From Robiginitomaculum sp. (lineage in GTDB: Bacteria > Pseudomonadota > Alphaproteobacteria > Caulobacterales > Maricaulaceae), in contig JALWUB010000390.1 of the NCBI GenBank assembly GCA_026993275.1, forward strand, positions 1 through 13,393: a DNA stretch of 13,393 bases, written 5' to 3'. Positions within the stretch are counted from its first letter, which is position 1. Each line of letters opens with the position of its first letter. Positions 7,456 to 13,393 of this stretch are shown one piece after another. Below the pieces are notes generated by a model that was given only the letters and a program-made list of their open reading frames with translations, was not told the origin of the DNA and did not search any database. Made by a program: the position numbers and the translations under genes.

Positions 7456-8604
7456 TCAGCCAAAAAAGAAGGTCTTGAACGTCATTGCCGCGGCGCCAAT
7501 GGCGGTGACTTCGCCGCGCACTTCGGCGGGCACGATTTTCGGCAGGGGGCGGGGCGAGCCGCGGCGGTGCTGGGAATAGATCTCGATATGCGGCACGATC
7601 TTTTCGGCCAGCACGGGCGGGATGCGCCCGCCAATGACGATGGCCTCGCAATCGAGCATGGCGGCGGCGGCAGAGCTGATCAGCGAGAAGGAATCGCGGG
7701 TGCGCATGATCCATTCGTCCACGCCCGGCCAGCTGATGTCGAAATCGCGGATCAGCTCCGAAATGCCATGCACCGGCTTGCCGTGCTGGCTGACCAGCAT
7801 GCGCAAGAACTCCAGATTGGGGTGCGGATAGACGTGCGGCGGCAGCATTTCACCGATCTCGCCGGCATTGCCATGGCGGCCGCGCACGATCTCGCCATCA
7901 ATGACGACGCCGCCGCCCAGGCCCGTGGCCACATAGAGATAGACGAAATTGCCGGTCCAGCGCCCAACCCCGAGCATGCTTTCGCCGATCGCCGCCGCCT
8001 TGGCATCGTTTTCGATCCACACCGGCAGGTCCAGGTCCTCGGCGAGCATTTCGCGGATGTCCACAAGCGCCCAGTCGTCGAGCATCATCGGCGTGTTCAC
8101 CAGGCCCTTGTCGTTGAGGAAATAGCCGGCAATGCCAACGCCGACGCCAAACAGCCGGGACGGGTCGCTGACCCATTTGCGGCGCATGCGCCGCAAGATG
8201 CTGTTGAGTTCGTGCGCCACATTGCTGTGGGTCATGGCGCCCATGGGCACCACCGTCTGGTCGATGACAGAGCCGCAAAAGTCGATCAGCGCCACGCCGA
8301 CCGCATCGGTCATGATCGCCACGCCAAAGGCGCAGGCAAAATCCGGCTCCAGGCTGAGGGCGGCGCTGGGCTGGCCGCGGCGACCGCGGCTGAGCCGCTC
8401 GCCGGTGCGCAGGGCGCCATAGGCGCACAGGCCATTGATCAGCCGCGAGGTGGATTGCTGCGCCAGGCCGGTCATGTGGGTGATCTGCGCCTGGGTCAGC
8501 CCCGGCTGGCGGAACACCGCGCCCAGAACCTGCCTTTCGCTGGCGCTGGCCAGCGGCCCATTGCGGCGGCGGATGAAATGCGGCGGGATCTGCGCTTTGC
8601 TCAT
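7456..8604 (-). CDS. ROK-family transcriptional regulator
   Basis: The 382-residue protein has an N-terminal winged helix-turn-helix (about residues 18-75, containing TQAQITHMTGLAQQSTSRLINGL) fused to a ROK sugar-kinase-like domain, the plan of NagC/Mlc/XylR-type repressors. The domain keeps GVGVGIAGYF, WIENDAKAAA with Asp200, the glycine loop ATGLGGG (227-232) and AGEIG with Glu249. It lacks two usual ROK features: the His after AGEIG is Glu252, and the CxCGxxGC zinc cluster that should follow is absent. The domain may therefore not bind zinc and may sense its ligand differently. The gene lies 108 bases downstream of the phosphohexomutase on the same strand, so it probably responds to a sugar or sugar phosphate linked to that pathway. 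The ATG at 8604 has only a weak upstream GGACAGG. Confidence 0.88.
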   Translation of the reverse strand: MSKAQIPPHFIRRRNGPLASASERQVLGAVFRQPGLTQAQITHMTGLAQQSTSRLINGLCAYGALRTGERLSRGRRGQPSAALSLEPDFACAFGVAIMTDAVGVALIDFCGSVIDQTVVPMGAMTHSNVAHELNSILRRMRRKWVSDPSRLFGVGVGIAGYFLNDKGLVNTPMMLDDWALVDIREMLAEDLDLPVWIENDAKAAAIGESMLGVGRWTGNFVYLYVATGLGGGVVIDGEIVRGRHGNAGEIGEMLPPHVYPHPNLEFLRMLVSQHGKPVHGISELIRDFDISWPGVDEWIMRTRDSFSLISSAAAAMLDCEAIVIGGRIPPVLAEKIVPHIEIYSQHRRGSPRPLPKIVPAEVRGEVTAIGAAAMTFKTFFFG

Positions 8605-8712
8605 GGCCTGTCCGGTTGCTGCCCTGCCAGGGAAACATCCATGCCTATACCGGGCGGCGCGGAAACAAAACCCCTTGCCCGCCCGCCGGACCGGGCACGG
8701 CCGCGGTCATGC

Positions 8713-10230
8713 TTACAGCTTCTGGTCAAATGCGCCGACTTGCGGGTAATGCCCAAGGCGGGATTCGATGTCGGCGAACATGGCGCGCGTCTGTGCCTCG
8801 CTGACCGGGCTTTCGACGACGACAACCAGATTGGGTGTGTTGGACGAGGCGCGCACCAGGCCCCAGGTGCCATCCTGCAGCGTGACCCGCACGCCATTGA
8901 CGGTGACGATGTCTGCAATCGGCTGACCGGCGACCGGCGTGCCGGCCCTGGCGGCGTCCTGGTATTCGCGGGTGATCTGTTCGACCACCGCGTACTTGTC
9001 CTCGTCGGCGCAGGCTGGCGACATGGTCGGGCTGCCCCAGGTCTTGGGCAGGCCGTTCTTGAGATCGCTCATGGTCTTGCCGGCATTGTGGTCCAGCATG
9101 CGCAGGATCTCGATGCCCGTCAGCAGGCCGTCATCATAGCCGCGCCCCAGCGGCGGCCGGAAGAAATAGTGCCCGGACTTTTCGAACCCGGCCAGGGCGC
9201 CGAGCTCGTTGGTGCGGCGCTTGATGTAGGAATGGCCGGTCTTCCAGTAATCGGTGCGGGCGCCATTGGCGGCCAGAACCGGGTCCATGGCGTAAATGCC
9301 GGTGGACTTGACGTCGGCGACAAACACCGCGTCCGGATATTGCGCCGACAGATCGCGCGCCAGCATGACCCCGACCTTGTCGGCAAAAATCTCCTCGCCG
9401 GTCTCGTCAACCACGCCGCAGCGGTCTCCATCGCCGTCAAAGCCCAGCGCCAGGTCGGCCTTGCGGGCGCGCACCGTCTCGGCCATGGCGGCGAGCATGC
9501 GCATGTCTTCCGGGTTGGGGTTGTAGCGCGGGAAGGTGTAGTCGAGCGTGCAGTCCATGGGGATCACCTCGGCGCCAATGGCTTCGAGCGCCTGCACCGC
9601 AAAGGCGCCCGCCGTGCCATTGCCGCAGGCGGCAACCACGCGGATCTTGCGCTTCAGCTTCCCGCCCCTGGCGAGATCGGCGAGATAGCGCTCGCGCACG
9701 CCCGGCTCGAACACGAAGCCGCCGCCGGGCCGCTCGGCCCCCTGGCCCTCGAGCACGATCTCCTTCAGGCGCCCCATTTCATCGGGCCCGAAGGTCAGGG
9801 GCGGCTCAATGCCCATCTTGACGCCGGTCCAGCCGTTCTCGTTATGGCTGGCGGTGACCATGGCCACGCCGGGAATGCCCAGGTCGAACTGGGCAAAATA
9901 GGCGGTTGGCGACAAGGCCAGGCCAATGTCGTGCACGGTGATGCCGGCGCGCATCAGGCCAAGGCTGAGCGCCGTCTTGATGGACAGCGAATAGGCGCGG
10001 TAATCATGGCCGGTGACACAGTGCGGCGCCACGCCGCGCTCGTGCATCAGCGTGCCCAGGCCAAGACCCAGCGCCTCAATGCCCAGAAGGTTGATTTGCG
10101 GCGGGGTTTCACTGTCCGGGCGGCCAAACCACCAGCGCGCATCATATTCGCGAAACCCTGTCGGCGTAATCAGCGCCTCCTCTTCATAGGCGAGCGTGTT
10201 GGGCGAAAGGTCGGAACGGGGCTTTTGCAT
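8713..10230 (-). CDS. Phosphomannomutase/phosphoglucomutase
   Basis: This alpha-D-phosphohexomutase interconverts 6-phospho and 1-phospho forms of mannose and/or glucose, supplying GDP-mannose or UDP-glucose for surface polysaccharide and glycan synthesis. All four active-site elements of the family are visible in 505 residues: the phosphoserine loop VTASHNENGW with Ser128, the metal loop GFDGDGDR with Asp265, Asp267 and Asp269, the sugar-binding loop FEKSGH (Glu350 to His354), and the phosphate-binding loop RASSNTP from Arg460. The ATG at 10230 has AGGA eight bases upstream. The gene is divergent from gpmA and precedes the ROK regulator on the same strand. Sequence alone does not separate mannose from glucose preference, so no symbol is given (manB, algC and pgm are all used for this group). 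Confidence 0.93.
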   Translation of the reverse strand: MQKPRSDLSPNTLAYEEEALITPTGFREYDARWWFGRPDSETPPQINLLGIEALGLGLGTLMHERGVAPHCVTGHDYRAYSLSIKTALSLGLMRAGITVHDIGLALSPTAYFAQFDLGIPGVAMVTASHNENGWTGVKMGIEPPLTFGPDEMGRLKEIVLEGQGAERPGGGFVFEPGVRERYLADLARGGKLKRKIRVVAACGNGTAGAFAVQALEAIGAEVIPMDCTLDYTFPRYNPNPEDMRMLAAMAETVRARKADLALGFDGDGDRCGVVDETGEEIFADKVGVMLARDLSAQYPDAVFVADVKSTGIYAMDPVLAANGARTDYWKTGHSYIKRRTNELGALAGFEKSGHYFFRPPLGRGYDDGLLTGIEILRMLDHNAGKTMSDLKNGLPKTWGSPTMSPACADEDKYAVVEQITREYQDAARAGTPVAGQPIADIVTVNGVRVTLQDGTWGLVRASSNTPNLVVVVESPVSEAQTRAMFADIESRLGHYPQVGAFDQKL

Positions 10231-10256
10231 GGCGTTTTCCTGTTTATGGCAGGCGG

Positions 10257-10285
10257 GTTAAACCGCAGCGCGCCAGGCTTGGCAA
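10257..10285 (-). promoter_or_regulatory. Candidate housekeeping promoter of the phosphohexomutase
   Basis: On the minus strand TTGCCA (10285-10280) and TTTAAC (10262-10257) are separated by 17 bases. This is a fair match to the housekeeping promoter of alphaproteobacteria and would start transcription about 20 bases before the gene. The match is not strong enough to be sure. Confidence 0.35.
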
Positions 10286-10338
10286 GCACTGTGATGACGC
10301 GGGACAGGATTTTGTTCCGCATGGCGGCAGGCGCGCGC

Positions 10339-10367
10339 TTGTGTTCATGCGGCGGCGGCGCTATGGC
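10339..10367 (+). promoter_or_regulatory. Candidate housekeeping promoter of gpmA
   Basis: TTGTGT (10339-10344) and TATGGC (10362-10367) are 17 bases apart, upstream of gpmA by about 30 bases. It does not overlap the opposing candidate promoter, so the two divergent genes could be controlled independently. The -10 match is moderate. Confidence 0.3.
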
Positions 10368-10397
10368 GGGCGCAGACGAAGACAATGGAGATGCCCC

Positions 10398-11120
10398 ATG
10401 ACTGCCCTTGCCCTGCTGCGCCACGGCCAGAGCCAGTGGAATCTGGAAAACCGCTTCACCGGCTGGGTCGATGTGCCGCTGACGGACCTGGGCATCAAGG
10501 AGGCGCACAAGGCCGGGCAATTGCTGAAGGCGGCGCCGCATGATTTTGACTGTGCCTTCACCTCGGTGCAGACCCGCGCCATCCACACCCTGTGGATCGC
10601 CTTGCTGGAAATGGGCGAGGCCTGGCTGCCCACGGCCAAGGACTATCGCCTCAATGAGCGCCATTACGGCGCCCTGACCGGGCTCAACAAGGCCGAAACC
10701 GCCAAGATTCATGGCGCGGAACAGGTGCGCATATGGCGGCGCTCCTATGACGTGCCGCCGCCGCCCATGGACTGGGACAATCCGCTCAATCCGTGCAAGG
10801 ACCGGCGCTATGCGCACTTGCCGCGCTCCGTGCTGCCGGTGGGCGAATCGCTCAAGATGACGCTGGAGCGGGTGCTGCCCTATTGGCGCGAACACATAGA
10901 GCCAGACCTCTTGAAGGGCCGTTCCACGATCATTTCAGCCCATGGCAATTCGCTTCGCGCCCTGGTCAAGGAGCTGTTCACGGTCTCCGATGAGGACATC
11001 GTCAAGGTCGAAATCCCCACCGGCAATCCGCTGCTGATCACCTTCAGGCCCGGCAGCCTGGATATTGAAAATGCGGTCTATCTGGACCGGGACCGGGCCT
11101 GCCCGCTGCCGGAACACTGA
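10398..11120 (+). CDS. gpmA: 2,3-bisphosphoglycerate-dependent phosphoglycerate mutase
   Basis: The enzyme interconverts 3- and 2-phosphoglycerate in glycolysis and gluconeogenesis, in the cytoplasm. The 240-residue protein has the family's N-terminal RHGQSQWN motif with the phospho-accepting His9, followed by NRFTGWVDVPLTDLG, which is specific to the cofactor-dependent GpmA group. The acid/base Glu87 lies in LNERHYGALTG, and the second catalytic histidine, His182, lies in SAHGNSLRALVK. Length and motifs match functional enzymes. I chose the ATG at 10398 because GGAG lies seven bases upstream; the frame is open further upstream to an ATG at 10341, but those 19 residues are Arg-rich and unlike the family. 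No terminator is visible before the next gene, 96 bases downstream on the same strand. Confidence 0.96.
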   Translation: MTALALLRHGQSQWNLENRFTGWVDVPLTDLGIKEAHKAGQLLKAAPHDFDCAFTSVQTRAIHTLWIALLEMGEAWLPTAKDYRLNERHYGALTGLNKAETAKIHGAEQVRIWRRSYDVPPPPMDWDNPLNPCKDRRYAHLPRSVLPVGESLKMTLERVLPYWREHIEPDLLKGRSTIISAHGNSLRALVKELFTVSDEDIVKVEIPTGNPLLITFRPGSLDIENAVYLDRDRACPLPEH

Positions 11121-11189
11121 CGGGTTCACTGTATAAATACCATTGTTAATCAATGCGTTGCGCTGTTTTTGCGCCCGCATTTGTGCTGG

Positions 11190-11204
11190 TTAGAGGCCTG
11201 TTAA
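11190..11204. promoter_or_regulatory. Candidate full CtrA box before the Hpt gene
   Basis: TTAG (11190-11193) and TTAA (11201-11204) are separated by exactly seven bases, matching seven of eight fixed positions of the CtrA consensus TTAA-N7-TTAA. The site ends 12 bases before the first possible ATG of the Hpt gene. If CtrA activates from the -35 region, transcription would begin close to or at the start codon; if the promoter lies further upstream (a TATAAAT stands at 11132-11138), CtrA bound here would block it. Confidence 0.55.
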
Positions 11205-11216
11205 GTTTCATGGCGC

Positions 11217-11669
11217 ATGATAGCGCCCATGTTTGACGACGACGAGTTTGATCTGCCCGATGACCTGGCAGCCCTGGCCGACGCCGCCGGCGCCGCGCTG
11301 GCCGGCATGGGCGAGGAATTCGCCGCCGGGGCACAGGGCGACGCCGCAGCCATGGTGGAGCATTTGCGCCAGGCCGAGGCCAGCACGGATGCTGCCGGTT
11401 TTGGCGCATCTGTCACTGCGGCTTTTGAAATCGCGCACAATCTGAAAGGCCAGGGCAGCACCTTTGGCTACACGCTGGTGACGGAACTGGCGGAACATTT
11501 GTGCACGCTGACGCGGCCGGCCAATCAGCCGCAGCGCGAGGCCCTGCCGCGGATGCTGGCGTTTGGCCAGGCCATTCATGATGTTCTCGCCGGGCGCCTT
11601 GAAGGCGATGGCGGACCGCTTGGTGCGCGCATGCGCGCCGAACTCGGAATCAGCCAGCTCCCCTGTTAA
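11217..11669 (+). CDS. Small Hpt-domain phosphotransfer protein
   Basis: A 150-residue cytoplasmic protein whose C-terminal two thirds form a histidine phosphotransfer (Hpt) domain. The signature IAHNLKGQGSTFGY contains the expected phospho-acceptor His74, and the predicted four-helix pattern continues with VTELAEHLCTL. The N-terminus is acidic (FDDDEFDLPDDL). Such proteins pass phosphate between a receiver of a hybrid kinase and another receiver. Two in-frame starts, ATG at 11217 and ATG at 11229, are possible; neither has a clear Shine-Dalgarno sequence, which would suit a short or absent leader. It has a candidate CtrA box just upstream and a strong terminator 25 bases downstream. It is not ChpT, which has a different, histidine-kinase-like fold. 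An inverted repeat (CAGCCAG at 11651-11657, CTGGCTG at 11672-11678) spans the stop codon. Confidence 0.82.
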   Translation: MIAPMFDDDEFDLPDDLAALADAAGAALAGMGEEFAAGAQGDAAAMVEHLRQAEASTDAAGFGASVTAAFEIAHNLKGQGSTFGYTLVTELAEHLCTLTRPANQPQREALPRMLAFGQAIHDVLAGRLEGDGGPLGARMRAELGISQLPC

Positions 11670-11694
11670 ATCTGGCTGACCCCGAAAAACTGAA

Positions 11695-11721
11695 GGCGGC
11701 GCCAGCGGCGCCGCCTTTTTT
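11695..11721 (+). terminator. Rho-independent terminator after the Hpt gene
   Basis: A perfect GC-only 9-bp stem (11695-11703 with 11707-11715) has a three-base loop and is followed directly by six T residues (11716-11721). It lies 25 bases after the Hpt stop. Five A residues at 11686-11690 on the other side could let it also stop the converging hsp20 transcript, although the T-run on that strand is separated from the stem by four bases. Confidence 0.92.
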
Positions 11722-11736
11722 AGGAGTTGACCCCTC

Positions 11737-12216
11737 TTAGTGGGTTTTCTTGGCTTCGATCACCTTTGAGGACTTCCTGCCTTTCGTGCCCTTGCCGGTG
11801 CTGATGGCAATGGTGCGCGGCTTCATCGCTTCGGGAAGTTCGCGCTTCAGGTCAATGCTCAGCAGACCGTTCTGCAGCTCCGCACTTTCCACGACGACAT
11901 AGTCGGCCAGCTGGAAGCGGCGCTCGAAAGAGCGTTCGGCAATGCCGCGGTGCAGGAAATGCCGTTCTTCGGTATTGTTTTCCTTGGCCCCGCTGATGAT
12001 CAGCACGCCTTCGCGCACTTCAATGTTCAGGTCGGATTCGGTGAACCCGGCCACAGCCAGTTCGATACGGTAATGATCATCGTCCAGCTGTTCGATATTG
12101 TAAGGCGGATAGCCTTGCGATGTCGGCTCGATCTTGGCTGCCTCGTCAATCATTTCGGCAACCCGGTCAAAGCCCACAAGCGTGCGGTAAAGCGGGGTAA
12201 AGTCAAACGTTTGCAT
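11737..12216 (-). CDS. Small heat-shock protein, Hsp20 (IbpA/HspA class)
   Basis: This ATP-independent chaperone binds unfolding proteins under heat stress and forms large oligomers. The start MQTFDFTPLYRTLVGFDRV and the length of 159 residues are typical of the class A small heat-shock proteins of alphaproteobacteria. The alpha-crystallin domain runs from about residue 38 to 132, with the conserved IELAVAGF, a VREGVLIISG strand, FLHRGIAERSFERRFQL and ELQNGLLSIDL. The C-terminal tail carries the RTIAIS anchor, the equivalent of the I-x-I/V motif, then a Lys-rich end. I chose the ATG at 12216 because AAGGAG lies eight bases upstream. The frame stays open 576 bases further upstream, but that extension has no likeness to Hsp20. 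A heat-shock promoter and a probable RNA thermometer precede it. Confidence 0.95.
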   Translation of the reverse strand: MQTFDFTPLYRTLVGFDRVAEMIDEAAKIEPTSQGYPPYNIEQLDDDHYRIELAVAGFTESDLNIEVREGVLIISGAKENNTEERHFLHRGIAERSFERRFQLADYVVVESAELQNGLLSIDLKRELPEAMKPRTIAISTGKGTKGRKSSKVIEAKKTH

Positions 12217-12344
12217 GTCCTTCTCTCCTTTTTCAAGCAACATGGCGGCCCGATTGAAACGGCCCGGGCCAGGACCGGTGCATCGCCGTCCCTTGCGGCG
12301 GCGGCGGTGCGGCGAACCCTGGGTTTTCCGTTGCCGGAAAGCCC
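12217..12344 (-). promoter_or_regulatory. Probable ROSE-like RNA thermometer in the hsp20 leader
   Basis: The leader can fold into four successive hairpins. The last (12225-12240) pairs UUGCUU with the Shine-Dalgarno AAGGAG across a GAAA tetraloop. It contains a G opposite G in the stem, the hallmark of ROSE elements, where a U(U/C)GCU string masks AGGA. Upstream are GGCCCG/CGGGCC (12247-12270), CGCCG/CGGCG (12284-12300) and a 10-bp stem with one mismatch and a GCAA tetraloop (12321-12344). ROSE elements are known in front of small heat-shock genes in rhizobia and other proteobacteria. Heating would open the weak last hairpin and permit translation. Pairing was read by eye, without energy calculation. 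Confidence 0.72.
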
Positions 12345-12363
12345 GTTGGCATTCGCATTGACT

Positions 12364-12391
12364 ATCTGGGGACGTGAAGAGGATTTTCAAG
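12364..12391 (-). promoter_or_regulatory. Sigma-32 (RpoH) heat-shock promoter of hsp20
   Basis: On the minus strand CTTGAAA (12391-12385) and CCCCAGAT (12371-12364) are separated by 13 bases, an almost complete match to the sigma-32 consensus CTTGAAA-N11-16-CCCCATNT. Transcription would start near 12357 and give a leader of about 140 bases, which holds the thermometer-like hairpins. The opposing gene starts at 12470, so this lies in a genuine intergenic region. Confidence 0.82.
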
Positions 12392-12469
12392 ACCTCTTGC
12401 CTGGGCCATGGTGCTGCGTCTATGACTTGCCGGTGCCGGGATGTGCGGTCCCGGGCGAAGGAGAGCTTC

Positions 12470-13387
12470 ATGCGCTTTACGGGTGTTGCGGCACTGGCCC
12501 TGGCGGCCATTCTGGCCACTGCGTGCAAACCGTCCGAACCTGCCGAGGACACCCCGCCAGCACCCCAGGCGGAACCGCCCGCGCCAGCAGGGCCCGCCGC
12601 GGGCACGCTGGAATGGGCCGCTTCGGGAGACTGGCGCCCCAGGCGCGATGTGCTGCGCAACCGTTTCCGCCATCCCGTGCAGACCTTGCGCTTTTGCGGC
12701 CTGAAACCCGGCCAGACGGTTGTTGAAGTCTGGCCCGGCGGCGGCTGGTACACACAGATTCTGGCGCCATGGCTGAAACGCAATGGCGGCACCTATATTG
12801 CGGCGCTGATGGACCCGGCCCTGTCTGACCGGGTGCGGGCCCTGAACCAGGGCTTCATGCGCACGTTCGCCGACCAGGACCTTTACGGCCCCATCCAGAC
12901 CAGCATTTTGAGCGCTGATTCGCCCGGCATCGCGCCGCCCGGCAGCGCCGACCTCGTGCTCACCTTTCGCAATGTGCATTCATGGATGGCGCGCGGCATG
13001 GCGCCCAAGGCCTTTGCCGACTTTTACAAGGCGCTGAAGCCCGGCGGCATTTTGTGCGTGGTCGAGCACCGCCTGCCCGATTCGCGCCAGCAGGACCCGC
13101 TGGCCCGCTCCGGCTATGTGCAGCGCGCCTATGTCAAGGAACTGGCGCGCGCTGCCGGTTTCGAATTTGAAGCGCAAAGCGATATCAACGCCAATCCGAA
13201 AGACAGCGCCGACCATCCCTTTGGCGTCTGGACCCTGCCGCCCGTGCGCCGCAGTGCCGCGCCCGGTGCTGCGCCGGAGCCAGGCTTCGACCGCGCCCGC
13301 TATGACGCCATTGGCGAATCCAACCGCATGACCTTGCGCTTTCGCAAGCCGGGCGCACCGGCCAGGGAGAGCACCGATGGGCCTTGA
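12470..13387 (+). CDS. Exported class I methyltransferase-like protein
   Basis: The 305-residue product begins with a signal peptide (MRFTGVAALALAAILATAC) whose Cys19 could be lipidated, although the residue at -3 is Ala rather than the usual Leu. A Pro/Ala-rich linker follows (about 20-45). The rest resembles a Rossmann-fold SAM-dependent methyltransferase: TVVEVWPGGGWYTQILAPWL (Glu86, Gly90-92) stands for motif I, SADLVLTFRNVHSW for motif IV, and FYKALKPGGILCVVEHR for the post-motif strand. I recall a group of predicted exported methyltransferases (COG4798) with the same EVWPGGGWYT string. The substrate is unknown, and SAM is not thought to be freely available in the periplasm, so catalysis is uncertain. 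The ATG at 12470 has AAGGAGAG ahead of it. The frame continues upstream to 12374, but that extension has no start signal and would hide the signal peptide. The end overlaps the next gene by 11 bases. Confidence 0.8.
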   Translation: MRFTGVAALALAAILATACKPSEPAEDTPPAPQAEPPAPAGPAAGTLEWAASGDWRPRRDVLRNRFRHPVQTLRFCGLKPGQTVVEVWPGGGWYTQILAPWLKRNGGTYIAALMDPALSDRVRALNQGFMRTFADQDLYGPIQTSILSADSPGIAPPGSADLVLTFRNVHSWMARGMAPKAFADFYKALKPGGILCVVEHRLPDSRQQDPLARSGYVQRAYVKELARAAGFEFEAQSDINANPKDSADHPFGVWTLPPVRRSAAPGAAPEPGFDRARYDAIGESNRMTLRFRKPGAPARESTDGP

Positions 13388-13393
13388 TCCCGC
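13377..13393 (+). CDS. Start of a further gene, cut by the window end
   Basis: An ATG at 13377 (MGLDP, then the window ends) is preceded at good spacing by GGGAGAG. It overlaps the methyltransferase-like gene by 11 bases in another frame, the usual pattern for coupled genes in an operon. Five codons are too few to say what it encodes. Confidence 0.45.

Noticed and set aside
7306..10401. Open frame of 1031 codons on the plus strand
   Set aside because: It runs antisense through both the ROK regulator and the phosphohexomutase, has no recognisable domain, and reflects codon bias of the genes on the other strand. An overlapping gene of this length would be remarkable, but nothing supports it.
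12217..12792. N-terminal extension of the Hsp20 frame
   Set aside because: The extension has no Hsp20 likeness, would read through the heat-shock promoter and the start of the opposing gene, and the ATG at 12216 has a good ribosome binding site.

Overview
The window looks like chromosomal DNA from a high-GC alphaproteobacterium, most likely of the Caulobacterales/Hyphomonadaceae type. The evidence is a CckA hybrid kinase directly downstream of fliQ-fliR-flhB, a gene order I recall from Caulobacter; CtrA-type recognition sequences (TTAACCAT upstream of fliQ, TTAG-N7-TTAA upstream of an Hpt gene); and a class A small heat-shock gene with a sigma-32 promoter and a ROSE-like leader. The species cannot be named from the sequence alone.

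Layout. 58-4752 (minus strand) is a compact unit fliQ-fliR-flhB-cckA: three export-gate proteins of the flagellar type III apparatus, then the master kinase of the CckA-ChpT-CtrA cell-cycle relay. 4869-6767 (minus) is one clearly AT-rich gene for a pentapeptide-repeat-like protein with two C-terminal membrane helices, probably acquired by transfer. 6768-7455 holds no convincing gene but carries several inverted and direct repeats. 7456-10230 (minus) encodes a phosphomannomutase/phosphoglucomutase followed by a ROK-family regulator, together suggesting control of sugar-phosphate flow into glycan synthesis. 10398-11120 (plus) is the glycolytic phosphoglycerate mutase gpmA, divergent from the mutase. 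11217-11669 (plus) is a small Hpt phosphotransfer protein with a near-perfect CtrA box just upstream and a strong terminator downstream. 11737-12216 (minus) is an Hsp20 gene with heat-shock promoter and probable RNA thermometer. 12470-13387 (plus) is an exported, methyltransferase-like protein, and a further gene begins at 13377 and runs off the window.

How they fit together. The clearest theme is cell-cycle and flagellar control: CckA, the CtrA-type half-site before fliQ, and a CtrA-boxed Hpt protein may belong to one regulatory circuit. A second theme is stress: transcriptional (sigma-32) and translational (ROSE-like hairpin on the Shine-Dalgarno sequence) heat control seem to be stacked on hsp20. 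I see no CRISPR array, transposase, rRNA or tRNA gene. The least explained item is the AT-rich pentapeptide-like membrane protein together with the repeat-bearing gap upstream of it.
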